Shown: in pieces, positions 1 to 5,577 of the stretch | How positions within the stretch are numbered: position 1 is the stretch's first letter | How the letters are laid out: each line of letters begins with the position of its first letter | NCBI GenBank assembly: GCA_020216625.1 | Contig: JAIUYB010000140.1 | Span: 1-6,375 of the forward strand | DNA: 6,375 nucleotides | Direction: 5' to 3' | Source: Desulfarculus sp. | GTDB taxonomy: Bacteria; Desulfobacterota; Desulfarculia; Desulfarculales; Desulfarculaceae | Program-made: the position numbers and the translations under genes | Notes under the pieces: model-generated | What the model was told of the DNA's origin: nothing | Databases searched by the model: none | Seen by the model: only the letters and a program-made list of their open reading frames with translations

Positions 1-94
1 ACCGCCCCCGGGGGCGTGCAAGGGGTGGGGCTGATTTTTTTGGGGGAAACCCGCGAAATGGCGGACCTTGACCGCCGCCCGGACCCGGCCGGGC

Positions 95-1126
95 CTAGAA
101 CAGCCGGTCGTGGGCGGGCCTGGCCTTGAGCCCAAGATGTTGGTAGGCCCGGACGCTGGCCACCCTCCCTTGGGGGGTGCGCTTCAGGAATCCCTGCTGG
201 ATCAGGTAGGGCTCGTAGACCTCCTCCAGGGTCTGGGACTCCTCGCCCAGCGCGGCGGAGAGGTTGTTGAGTCCCACCGGTCCGCCGTCGAATTTTTCGA
301 TGATGGTGGACAATAGCTCGCGGTCCAGGCGGTCCAGGCCGGCCTGGTCCACCCCCAGGCGGCCCAGGGCGTAGTCGGCCAGCGCCCGGTCGATGGTCCC
401 ATCGCCCTGGACCTGGGCGAAGTCGCGCACCCGTTTCAGCAGCCGGTTGGCCACCCGGGGGGTGGCCCGGGAGCGCCGGGCGATCTCCAGGGCGCCCTCG
501 GGGGCTATTTCCAGGCCCAGGATGCGGGCCGAGCGGGTCACGATGACCGCCAGCTCCTGCGGGGTGTAAAAATCCACCCGCACCTGAACCCCGAAGCGGT
601 CGCGCAGGGGCGGGGTGAGCAGGCCGGCCCTGGTGGTGGCCCCCACCAGGGTGAAGGGGCTGAGATCCAGCTTGACGGTGCGGGCGCTGGGTCCCTGGCC
701 GATGACCAGGTCCAGGTGGAAGTCCTCCATGGCGGGGTAGAGGGTCTCCTCCACCACGTGGTTCAAGCGGTGAATCTCGTCCACGAAGAGCACGTCGCGG
801 GGTTCTAGGTTGGTGAGGATGGCGGCCAGGTCCCCGGCCCGCTCCAGCACCGGCCCGCTGGTGGCGATCAGGTTCACCCCCAGCTCGTGGGCCAGGATGT
901 TGGCCAGCGTGGTCTTGCCCAGGCCGGGGTGGCCGTGCAGCAGCACGTGGTCCAGGGCCTCGCCCCGCTGGCGGGCGGCGGCGATGAAGACGCTTAAGTT
1001 GGCCTTGGCCTCCTCCTGGCCGATGTAGTCGGCCAGGCGCTGGGGGCGCAGGGTGTCCAGGCCCTGGTCCTCGGCGCAGGGCGCGCCGTCCACCAGGCGG
1101 CAGTGCGGATCGTCGGGGATGGTCAT
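95..1126 (-). CDS. ruvB: Holliday junction branch-migration ATPase RuvB
   Basis: RuvB is the AAA+ motor that, as hexameric rings flanking RuvA, pumps DNA through a Holliday junction. Seen in the 343-residue translation: Walker [10 protein letters not shown] (65-73), Walker [10 protein letters not shown] (111-119), sensor 1 GATTRAG (162-168), the arginine-finger region LRDRFG (174-179), a sensor 2 region [11 protein letters not shown] (222-232), and a C-terminal winged-helix domain with GGPVGLNNL and [17 protein letters not shown]. Length fits the family (about 330-350). The frame stays open upstream to 1216, but those 30 residues lack family character. The ATG at 1126 is preceded by AGAGGGAG three bases upstream, so I chose it. 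The second Walker A residue is His where E. coli has Pro, probably harmless. An intrinsic terminator 82 bases upstream separates it from the previous gene, so it likely has its own promoter. The stop is TAG. Confidence 0.98.
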   Translation of the reverse strand: MTIPDDPHCRLVDGAPCAEDQGLDTLRPQRLADYIGQEEAKANLSVFIAAARQRGEALDHVLLHGHPGLGKTTLANILAHELGVNLIATSGPVLERAGDLAAILTNLEPRDVLFVDEIHRLNHVVEETLYPAMEDFHLDLVIGQGPSARTVKLDLSPFTLVGATTRAGLLTPPLRDRFGVQVRVDFYTPQELAVIVTRSARILGLEIAPEGALEIARRSRATPRVANRLLKRVRDFAQVQGDGTIDRALADYALGRLGVDQAGLDRLDRELLSTIIEKFDGGPVGLNNLSAALGEESQTLEEVYEPYLIQQGFLKRTPQGRVASVRAYQHLGLKARPAHDRLF

Positions 1127-1129
1127 GGG

Positions 1130-1137
1130 CTCCCTCT
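1130..1137 (-). promoter_or_regulatory. ruvB ribosome binding site
   Basis: AGAGGGAG on the minus strand ends three bases before the ATG at 1126. It decides the ruvB start against the longer frame to 1216. A small GC hairpin (arms CCGCC/GGCGG, 1140-1153) lies just upstream and could partly affect access, but this is only a possibility. Confidence 0.7.
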
Positions 1138-1181
1138 GGCCGCCCGGGGGCGGTTCGGCGCTCCCGGCGGGGTTGGGCCCT

Positions 1182-1187
1182 ATCTTA
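1182..1187 (-). promoter_or_regulatory. weak candidate -10 box for ruvB
   Basis: TAAGAT (4 of 6 matches to TATAAT) sits about 56 bases upstream of the ruvB ATG and just downstream of the intrinsic terminator at 1208-1239. The hexamer 17 bases upstream (TTTCCC) is a poor -35. It is the best candidate I can see in the 82 bases between terminator and gene. The main argument is the need for a promoter after a terminator, not the box itself. Confidence 0.22.
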
Positions 1188-1207
1188 CCGCAATCGCGCC
1201 AGCAGGG

Positions 1208-1239
1208 AAAAACCAACCCCCGCCCCGGAGGGCGGAGGT
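1208..1239 (-). terminator. intrinsic terminator between the membrane-protein gene and ruvB
   Basis: Read on the minus strand, arms ACCTCCGCCC (1239-1230) and GGGCGGGGGT (1225-1216) form a 10-bp stem with one G-U pair, closed by the tetraloop TCCG and followed by TGGTTTTT (1215-1208). This is the classic GC-stem plus T-tract layout. It lies about 50 bases past the stop of the 470-residue membrane protein. A second, T-less hairpin (arms CGCGGG/CCCGCG, 1268-1284) lies between that stop and this terminator. Confidence 0.75.
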
Positions 1240-1287
1240 GGGCGGATCGCGTTTGCCTGGGTCCGGCCGCGGGAGCCCCCCGCGAGA

Positions 1288-2700
1288 CTACTGGCCGCAG
1301 TTGTCCAGGTTGATATCCAGGCTCCCGGGCCAGAGCTCGGAGCTGCGATGGGCCAAGTCGTCCAGGGTCAGCTCGCGGGTGGGGGTGACGGCCAGGCAGA
1401 GTCCGCCGGGCTTGGCGAGGAAGGCCCGCACCGCCTTCCGGGCCTGCTGGTCCTGGGCCGCGGCCTTGTCTTTCAGGGGGTCGGGGAGCCCCGGCCCGTC
1501 CGGACCCTGGGTCAGATCCCGCAGGGCCGGGACTTGGTCCAGCAGTTGCCGGCGCTTGGCCTCCACATCCAGGCCCTCCTGCCGGGCCAGATGGGCCAGC
1601 AGCCGGTCGGTCAGGGAGGCGTCGTCGTAGCGAATCTTGAGGCTCTTGAACCTGGCCGCCTTGAGGGCCGGCAGGTTGCGCCCCAGGTCCTGGGCCGGGT
1701 CGTAGTCCAGGTTGGCCACCGCCAGGCTCGCCTCCAGGCGGCCGGCGTCCTTGCCGCTCAGGGTCAGCTCCTTGAGGTCGAAGGTCTTGGCCTGGCGGTC
1801 GTAGGCGTAATCCAGGGTCAGGTCCAGGTCGATGCCTTTATAGCCGAACTGGCCCAACATTTGGGCCAGGCCGGCGTGGGAGGGATCCGTGGGGGTCATG
1901 GAGACGCCCTTGAACTCCACCCGGTCGCCATCCAGGCTCTCGCTGCGGCGGCTGCTCCCGGCCAGGCTGGCGATGGTCAGGGGCGGGTCGCCGGCCTTCT
2001 CGATCTTCAAGCCCTTGACCACGAATTCGGTCCGGTCGTAGCAGGCCCGGCCCTGGACCATGCGCACGAAGTCGCCCTGGAAGCTCATGCCCTCCAGGCC
2101 AACGCTGAAGTCATGACCCAGGGCGACCAGCGAGCCCAGCTCGCCCTGGTAGCGGCGTTGCTCCGGGTCCAGGTCCAGGCGGTAGCCCTTGCCCTCGACG
2201 CTGGCCAGCTCCAGCGGCCCGGGCAGGCCGGGGCCTCGGATGACCAGGCCCTGCAACAGCTCGCGAGCCACCGCCACCTGGCGGCCGCCCCGGGCCACCG
2301 CCAAACGGTTGACCTCCCAGTTGCGCACCGTCAGCTTGACCCCCTGGGTCTCCAGGACCACCTCGTGCAGGGCGAGGTCGCAGCCCTTGAGCTCGCCGAA
2401 AAGGCTCAGGTCAACGTTGTTCAGCAGCAGGCGCTTGGCCCCCAGGATCAGGTCGGGCCCGCCGGCCAGGCTCAGGCTGGGGTTCTCCACCACGTAGGCC
2501 GAGCCCTCCACCCCCAGGGATTGGTAGGCCAGCAACGGCTCCTGGCCGCTGGTGGCGGCGATTTGGGCCTTGAGGCCCGGCAGGATCACCCGGTCCAGGG
2601 CCTGCCGGAGCTGCCAGATGCGCACCTGGGGCCAGAAGACCCACAAGCCGGCCGCCAGGACCACCACCAGGACCGCGATCACCAAACCGGCCTTTTTCAC
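1288..2700 (-). CDS. membrane-anchored extracytoplasmic protein of unknown function
   Basis: I do not recognise this 470-residue protein. Seen: a basic start (MKK) followed by one hydrophobic segment (about 4-23, rich in V, L, A), with no lipobox and no obvious cleavage site, so probably an N-terminal anchor with the rest outside the cytoplasm. Residues 60-340 alternate hydrophobic and polar residues ([48 protein letters not shown]), suggesting repeated beta strands, loosely reminiscent of AsmA-type periplasmic proteins. Residues 361-430 look helical and charged, and the tail returns to strand-like sequence. Four cysteines (107, 220, 435, 468) could form disulfides. The start is GTG with a strong GGGGAGGT five bases upstream. 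It sits between ruvA and ruvB, 82 bases after ruvA, and ends before a terminator. A role in recombination is not implied by its sequence. The gene is well supported; its function is open. Confidence 0.9.
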   Translation of the reverse strand: MKKAGLVIAVLVVVLAAGLWVFWPQVRIWQLRQALDRVILPGLKAQIAATSGQEPLLAYQSLGVEGSAYVVENPSLSLAGGPDLILGAKRLLLNNVDLSLFGELKGCDLALHEVVLETQGVKLTVRNWEVNRLAVARGGRQVAVARELLQGLVIRGPGLPGPLELASVEGKGYRLDLDPEQRRYQGELGSLVALGHDFSVGLEGMSFQGDFVRMVQGRACYDRTEFVVKGLKIEKAGDPPLTIASLAGSSRRSESLDGDRVEFKGVSMTPTDPSHAGLAQMLGQFGYKGIDLDLTLDYAYDRQAKTFDLKELTLSGKDAGRLEASLAVANLDYDPAQDLGRNLPALKAARFKSLKIRYDDASLTDRLLAHLARQEGLDVEAKRRQLLDQVPALRDLTQGPDGPGLPDPLKDKAAAQDQQARKAVRAFLAKPGGLCLAVTPTRELTLDDLAHRSSELWPGSLDINLDNCGQ

Positions 2701-2705
2701 GCTTG

Positions 2706-2713
2706 ACCTCCCC
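2706..2713 (-). promoter_or_regulatory. ribosome binding site of the membrane-protein gene
   Basis: GGGGAGGT on the minus strand, five bases before the GTG at 2700, is the strongest Shine-Dalgarno match in the window and fixes the start at a GTG. Confidence 0.8.
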
Positions 2714-2762
2714 GCTGCACCCGGTGAACCAAGGGGGCGCGAACCGATTCCGCGCCAGCATC

Positions 2763-2793
2763 ATTGTAGGCCAGGCCGCGGATCAGCCGGCAA
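2763..2793 (-). promoter_or_regulatory. candidate promoter for the membrane-protein gene
   Basis: TACAAT (2768-2763, 5 of 6 matches to the -10 consensus) with TTGCCG (2793-2788) 19 bases upstream, overlapping the last codons of ruvA. Predicted transcripts would start near 2756 and carry a leader of about 55 bases containing an imperfect hairpin (GGCGCG/CGCGCC, 2736-2756). The spacer is longer than ideal, so this is a weak call. Confidence 0.28.
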
Positions 2794-3385
2794 GGTTTTT
2801 GGACAATAGCCGCAGGGCCCGGCGCAGGGCGGTCTCCAGGTTGGCCTCCGGCCCCAGCTCCTGCAGGGCCGTCGCCACCGCCTTGTTGGCCGCCGGCTCG
2901 GGATAGCCCAGGTTGACCAGGGCGCTGACCGCGTCGGACCCGGTCGGGGCCAGGCCGGCCGGAGTGGGGGCTCCGGGCTCGGCCTCGGGCAACCGGCCCT
3001 CCAGCTCCACGATCAGGCGGCCGGCGGTCTTTTTGCCCACCCCCGGGGCCTTGGTCAGCCGGGCCGCGTCGCGGGAGCGCACCGCCAGCCAGAGGTCGTC
3101 CACGCTCAGGCCGGAAAGGATGGCCAAGGCCAGCTTGGGCCCCACCCCGCTGATGCCGATCAGGGCCTGGAAGGCCTCGCGCTCGGCGGCCTTGATGAAA
3201 CCATAGAGGTGGATGGCGTCCTCGCGGACATTGGTGTGGATCAGAAGCGTCAGCTCCCGGCCCGGCTCCGGCAGCTCGTAGAAGGTGTTGAGGCTGATGA
3301 AGACCCGGTAGCCCACCCCGCCCACCTCCAGGATGGCCTGGTCCGGGCGGCGCTCCAGCAAGATCCCGCGCAGACGGGCGATCAT
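2783..3385 (-). CDS. ruvA: Holliday junction DNA-binding subunit RuvA
   Basis: RuvA tetramers bind the four-way junction and hold it open for RuvB. The 200-residue translation has the family's three-part layout: an N-terminal OB fold (about 1-63) starting MIARLRGILLE, with the acidic pin E55-D56 in NVREDAIHLYGF that repels the DNA backbone at the crossover; two helix-hairpin-helix motifs, GISGVGPKLAL (77-87) and APGVGKKTAGRL (113-124); a Pro/Gly/Ala linker (133-149); and the C-terminal RuvB-contacting domain III (about 150-200, ALVNLGY). Length matches E. coli RuvA (about 200). The ATG overlaps the ruvC TGA as ATGA, which predicts translational coupling; AAAGGG lies about eight bases upstream. 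No residue looks lost. ruvB does not follow directly; an unrelated membrane-protein gene intervenes. Confidence 0.98.
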   Translation of the reverse strand: MIARLRGILLERRPDQAILEVGGVGYRVFISLNTFYELPEPGRELTLLIHTNVREDAIHLYGFIKAAEREAFQALIGISGVGPKLALAILSGLSVDDLWLAVRSRDAARLTKAPGVGKKTAGRLIVELEGRLPEAEPGAPTPAGLAPTGSDAVSALVNLGYPEPAANKAVATALQELGPEANLETALRRALRLLSKNLAG

Positions 3386-3879
3386 TTCAGGCCCTTTCCG
3401 CGCAGGCCGCGCGAGTGCAGGTGGCAGACGGCGATGGCCAGGGCGTCGCTGGCATCCAGCGAGAACTCGGCCGGCGGGGGCAAGGACTGCCGGAGCAGGG
3501 CCTCCACCATGGCCCGCACCTGGTGCTTGTCGGCCTGGCCGGTGCCCACCAGGGCCTTTTTGACGCTGGCCGGAGGGTATTCATAGACCGCCAGCCCGGC
3601 CACCGCCCCGGCCAGGATCGCCGCCCCCCGGGCCTGGCCCAGGACAATGGCGGTGCGGGCGTTGAGGGCCGCGAAGACCCCCTCCACCGCCATCTCGCCC
3701 GGCTGGTGGCGCGCGATCACCTGGTGGAGCTGCTCATGGATGGCCAACAGGCGCTCGGCCATGGACTGGCGGCCGGGGCTCTTGATGGTGCCGCCGGCCA
3801 CCAGGCGCAGCCGGCCGCCGGCCAGGGACTCCACCACCCCCCAGCCGGTGCGCAGCGAGCCCGGATCCAGGCCCAGCAC
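3382..3879 (-). CDS. ruvC: crossover junction endodeoxyribonuclease RuvC (start uncertain)
   Basis: RuvC is the dimeric nuclease that nicks Holliday junctions symmetrically. From the GTG at 3879 it has 165 residues, close to the family's usual 160-180. All four catalytic acids are visible: D5 (LGLDPGS), E66 (MAVEGVF), D142 and D145 (SLDASDALAIA). LGQARG and KKALVGTGQADKHQV are also typical. The start is unresolved. The frame stays open to a TTG at 4023, three bases after the yebC stop, adding 48 residues with a PPPPP run. Against the extension: many codons rare in the neighbouring genes (AGA, TTA, CTT, GGA, AGG), and hairpin structures in the DNA. For it: the GTG has no Shine-Dalgarno and cuts the usual first strand (RVLG) short, and R48 still matches the common MRVLG start. 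A TTG at 3960, with AGGAAGGGG 13 bases upstream, is a third option. The TGA overlaps the ruvA ATG. Confidence 0.96.
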   Translation of the reverse strand: MLGLDPGSLRTGWGVVESLAGGRLRLVAGGTIKSPGRQSMAERLLAIHEQLHQVIARHQPGEMAVEGVFAALNARTAIVLGQARGAAILAGAVAGLAVYEYPPASVKKALVGTGQADKHQVRAMVEALLRQSLPPPAEFSLDASDALAIAVCHLHSRGLRGKGLK

Positions 3880-3901
3880 CCGCGGCGCGGGGTGGGCGGA
3901 A

Positions 3902-3923
3902 GGGGAGGGTGGGGGTGGGGGGG
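3902..3923 (+). other. G-quadruplex motif, plus strand
   Basis: Four G-runs (4, 3, 5 and 7 guanines) separated by single bases A, T, T on the plus strand. One-base loops are known to favour very stable parallel quadruplexes. The plus strand is the template for ruvC, so a folded structure would lie in the path of RNA polymerase; the matching mRNA would be C-rich. It sits just upstream of the conserved RuvC core and encodes the Pro-rich part of the possible extension. Confidence 0.7.
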
Positions 3924-3934
3924 AGGAGAAAGTG

Positions 3935-3969
3935 GGCGAGCCCTTTTTGGCGCCCAACAAGGGCTCGCC
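3935..3969. repeat. 9-bp perfect inverted repeat in the yebC-ruvC spacer
   Basis: Arms GGCGAGCCC (3935-3943) and GGGCTCGCC (3961-3969) with a 17-base centre that itself contains the palindrome GGCGCC. A further 3 bp (GTG/CAC) could pair beyond a two-base bulge. No T-tract follows on the minus strand, so it is not a simple terminator. Confidence 0.6.
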
Positions 3970-3982
3970 GCCACCCCTTCCT

Positions 3983-4025
3983 AAAAAGGCTTCAAGGTCC
4001 TTGGCTCTGACCTTGACCGCCAAGG
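3983..4025 (-). terminator. attenuator-like overlapping hairpins after yebC
   Basis: On the minus strand, arms TCAAGGTC (4016-4009) and GACCTTGA (3999-3992) form a perfect 8-bp stem with a 9-base loop. GGC/GCC pairs extend it across a small internal loop, and TTTTT follows directly (3987-3983). A second perfect pairing, CCTTGGC (4025-4019) with GCCAAGG (4005-3999), interleaves with the first, and the two cannot both form fully. This is the arrangement of terminator and anti-terminator. It begins one base after the yebC stop. If ruvC is translated from 4023 this region is coding, and the structures may be fortuitous. Confidence 0.45.
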
Positions 4026-4026
4026 G

Positions 4027-4779
4027 CTAGTTGTCCAGTTGGGCCAGGACGTCGTCGTCGATGTCGAAGTTGGCGTAAACCGCCTGCACGTCGTCGCACT
4101 CGTCCAGGGCCTCCATCAGGGCCAGCACCTGGCCGGCCTCCTTGACCTCCTTGACCTCCACCGTGTTCACCGGCAACTTGGTCAGCTTGGCCTCGGTCGG
4201 GGTCAGGCCGGCCTTTTCCAGGGCCTGGCTCACGGCGTAGAAGTCGCCCGGGGCGCAATGCACCTCGAAGCTGTCGCCCTCGTCCTTGACGTCCTCGGCC
4301 CCGGCCTCCAGGGCCACTTCCATCAACTGGTCCTCGTCGGCCGCCGCCTTGTCGAAGGTGAAGACGCCCTTGGACTCGAACTGATAGGCCACCGCGCCGG
4401 CCTTGGCCAGGGCCCCGCCGCGCTTGTTGAGGATGTGGCGCACGTCGGCCGCGGCCCGGTTCTTGTTGTCGGTGAGCACCTCGATCAGGAAGGCCACCCC
4501 GCCGGGGCCGTAGCCTTCATAGAGGATCTCCTCGTAGTTCACGCCCTCCAGCTCGCCGGTGCCTTTCTTGATGGCCCGTTCGATGTTGTCCTTGGGCATG
4601 TTCTGGGCCTTGGCGGCGTCAATGGCGGTGCGCAGACGCGGGTTGCCGTCGGGATCGCCGCCGCCGGACTTGGCCGCCACCACGATCTCGCGGATCAGAC
4701 GGGTGAAGATCTGGCCGCGCTTGGCATCGGCCGCGCCTTTCTTGCGCTTGATGGTGCTCCATTTGGAATGGCCGGACAT
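4027..4779 (-). CDS. yebC: YebC/TACO1-family translation factor
   Basis: The 250-residue protein is a full-length YebC/PmpR/TACO1 member (usual length 240-250). Motifs seen in order: [14 protein letters not shown] (1-14), the basic N-terminal domain; [17 protein letters not shown] (60-76); [10 protein letters not shown] (87-96); [20 protein letters not shown] (103-122); and the C-terminal VYANFDI (234-240) near an acidic tail. The family was long annotated as a transcriptional regulator. Work on mitochondrial TACO1 and on bacterial YebC proteins instead points to a ribosome-associated role in easing translation of proline-rich stretches. Which activity this copy has cannot be told from sequence. 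The ATG at 4779 is preceded by GGGGA about eight bases upstream. It follows rlmE after 34 bases and precedes ruvC, a neighbourhood seen in many bacteria. The stop is TAG. Confidence 0.97.
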   Translation of the reverse strand: MSGHSKWSTIKRKKGAADAKRGQIFTRLIREIVVAAKSGGGDPDGNPRLRTAIDAAKAQNMPKDNIERAIKKGTGELEGVNYEEILYEGYGPGGVAFLIEVLTDNKNRAAADVRHILNKRGGALAKAGAVAYQFESKGVFTFDKAAADEDQLMEVALEAGAEDVKDEGDSFEVHCAPGDFYAVSQALEKAGLTPTEAKLTKLPVNTVEVKEVKEAGQVLALMEALDECDDVQAVYANFDIDDDVLAQLDN

Positions 4780-4813
4780 AACTACATCCCCGCGATAGGA
4801 GTGAATATTTACC

Positions 4814-5419
4814 TCAAGTCGTCGTGGGCCGCCTTTTGAGCCCCCGGCCCAGCAGATAAATCTCCCGGCTGGCGGCGCGGCTGGCCTCGGGCTTGTGGGC
4901 CTTGCCCAGGCTGAAGGCGGCCTTCACCTGGCGGATCAGGTCCTCCACCCCGGGCCCGAAATAGACCTTGGCCAGGAACGAGCCTCCGGGCGCGAGCAAC
5001 TCCAGGGCCAGGTTCAGGGCCCGCTGGGTCAGCTCCAGGCTGGCCGCCGCGTCGGCGTGGGCCACGCCGGTGGTGCGGGGGGCGGCGTCGCTGAGCACCA
5101 AGTCGAAGGCCGGGGCCTGGGCGCGCAATTGCGCGGCGGTCAACGCCATCAGGTCGGCCACCAGCCAGCGGCCGTTGGCGCCCAGGGCCACCCCCGGCTC
5201 CTGCAGATCCACGCCCAGCACCAAACCGCCACGCCCCACCCGCTCGGCGGCGAACTGGGACCAGGAGCCGGGGTGGGCGCCCAGGTCCAGCACCCGCAGA
5301 CCGGGCCGGAACAACTGATAGCGCCGGTCCATTTCCTGGAGCTTGTACACCGAACGGGCGGCGAAGCCTTCTTGCTTGGCCCTGCGGTAGCGGGCGTCCA
5401 GTTGGCCGGGGCGGGTCAT
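4814..5419 (-). CDS. rlmE: 23S rRNA 2'-O-methyltransferase RlmE (RrmJ/FtsJ)
   Basis: RlmE uses S-adenosylmethionine to methylate the 2'-OH of U2552 (E. coli numbering) in the A-loop of 23S rRNA, a late step in 50S maturation. Seen in 201 residues from the ATG at 5419: the SAM-binding motif [14 protein letters not shown] (44-56), and the catalytic tetrad K26 (SVYKLQE), D111 (VLSDAAP), K151 (FLAKVYFG) and E186 (SREIYLL), each at the spacing of E. coli K38-D124-K164-E199. Length is close to the family's (about 200-210). An in-frame TTG at 5428 would add three residues; neither start has a clear Shine-Dalgarno. I prefer the ATG. It is probably the first gene of the minus-strand cluster, divergent from the kinase gene, with yebC 34 bases downstream. 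The stop is TGA. Confidence 0.96.
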   Translation of the reverse strand: MTRPGQLDARYRRAKQEGFAARSVYKLQEMDRRYQLFRPGLRVLDLGAHPGSWSQFAAERVGRGGLVLGVDLQEPGVALGANGRWLVADLMALTAAQLRAQAPAFDLVLSDAAPRTTGVAHADAAASLELTQRALNLALELLAPGGSFLAKVYFGPGVEDLIRQVKAAFSLGKAHKPEASRAASREIYLLGRGLKRRPTTT

Positions 5420-5428
5420 GGTGGCCAA

Positions 5429-5457
5429 AATCTAGCATAGGCCGCGGGTTGGGGCAA
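5429..5457 (-). promoter_or_regulatory. candidate rlmE promoter
   Basis: TTGCCC (5457-5452) and TAGATT (5434-5429) on the minus strand, 17 bases apart, each with 4 of 6 consensus matches. The predicted transcript start is only a few bases before the ATG at 5419, giving an almost leaderless mRNA, which fits the missing Shine-Dalgarno. TATGCT (5442-5437) is an alternative -10. The left arm of the 13-bp inverted repeat occupies most of the spacer. Confidence 0.35.
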
Positions 5458-5476
5458 GATGAACCAACCCGCGGCC
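5440..5476. repeat. perfect 13-bp inverted repeat in the divergent promoter region
   Basis: Arms GGCCGCGGGTTGG (5440-5452) and CCAACCCGCGGCC (5464-5476) with an 11-base centre. It lies between the divergent rlmE and kinase starts and overlaps the candidate rlmE promoter. The dyad could be an operator for a dimeric regulator, or a cruciform or hairpin. No T-tract flanks it, so a terminator is unlikely. Confidence 0.75.
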
Positions 5477-5522
5477 GCTGTCCGGGCCCGCTATTGCCTG
5501 GGCTCCAATCACCGGCATGGGC

Positions 5523-5528
5523 TATAAT
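5523..5528 (+). promoter_or_regulatory. candidate -10 box for the kinase gene
   Basis: A perfect TATAAT 49 bases before the kinase GTG, predicting a leader of roughly 43 bases. No good -35 hexamer lies 16-18 bases upstream (TTGCCT at 5494-5499 is 23 away), so if used it may need an activator. Confidence 0.4.
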
Positions 5529-5567
5529 TTAGACACCCGCGCCAGCCCCCGATTGCGCCCAACCGCC

Positions 5568-5571
5568 GGAG
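5568..5571 (+). promoter_or_regulatory. kinase ribosome binding site
   Basis: GGAG six bases before the GTG at 5578. This supports the GTG rather than the overlapping ATG at 5576, which is in the wrong frame. Confidence 0.65.
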
Positions 5572-5577
5572 CTCGAT

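Noticed and set aside
64..76. 13-base direct repeat GACCTTGACCGCC shared with 4009-4021
   Set aside because: Only two copies, in unrelated contexts; expected about once by chance in GC-rich DNA of this length.
1127..1216. Longer ruvB start giving 30 extra residues
   Set aside because: No family similarity, no ribosome binding site, and it runs into the terminator's T-tract region; the ATG at 1126 has a good ribosome binding site.
1268..1284. Hairpin CGCGGG/CCCGCG right after the membrane-protein stop as a terminator
   Set aside because: No T-tract follows on the minus strand; the better terminator is at 1208-1239.
1348..2706. Plus-strand open frame of 452 codons opposite the membrane-protein gene
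   Set aside because: Its product is a low-complexity mix of Q, G, L, A and H, typical of an antisense shadow in GC-rich DNA. The minus-strand frame has a hydrophobic anchor, a strong ribosome binding site and operon orientation.
1127..2793. SOS (LexA) box upstream of the ruv genes
   Set aside because: I looked for an E. coli-type CTGT-N8-ACAG palindrome in the gaps before ruvB and before the membrane-protein gene and saw none. A lineage-specific LexA site cannot be excluded.
4039..4839. Plus-strand open frame of 266 codons opposite yebC
   Set aside because: The minus strand encodes an unmistakable YebC; this is a GC-bias shadow.
4809..5438. Second minus-strand frame of 209 codons overlapping rlmE
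   Set aside because: Its product is Arg/Gly/Pro-rich without motifs; the +1-shifted frame carries the full RlmE catalytic tetrad.
5483..5498. Possible sigma-54 promoter (GG at 5484-5485, GC at 5496-5497, ten bases between)
   Set aside because: TTGC at the -12 side fits, but the -24 side matches only weakly (GGGCCC instead of GGCACG); such matches are frequent in GC-rich DNA.
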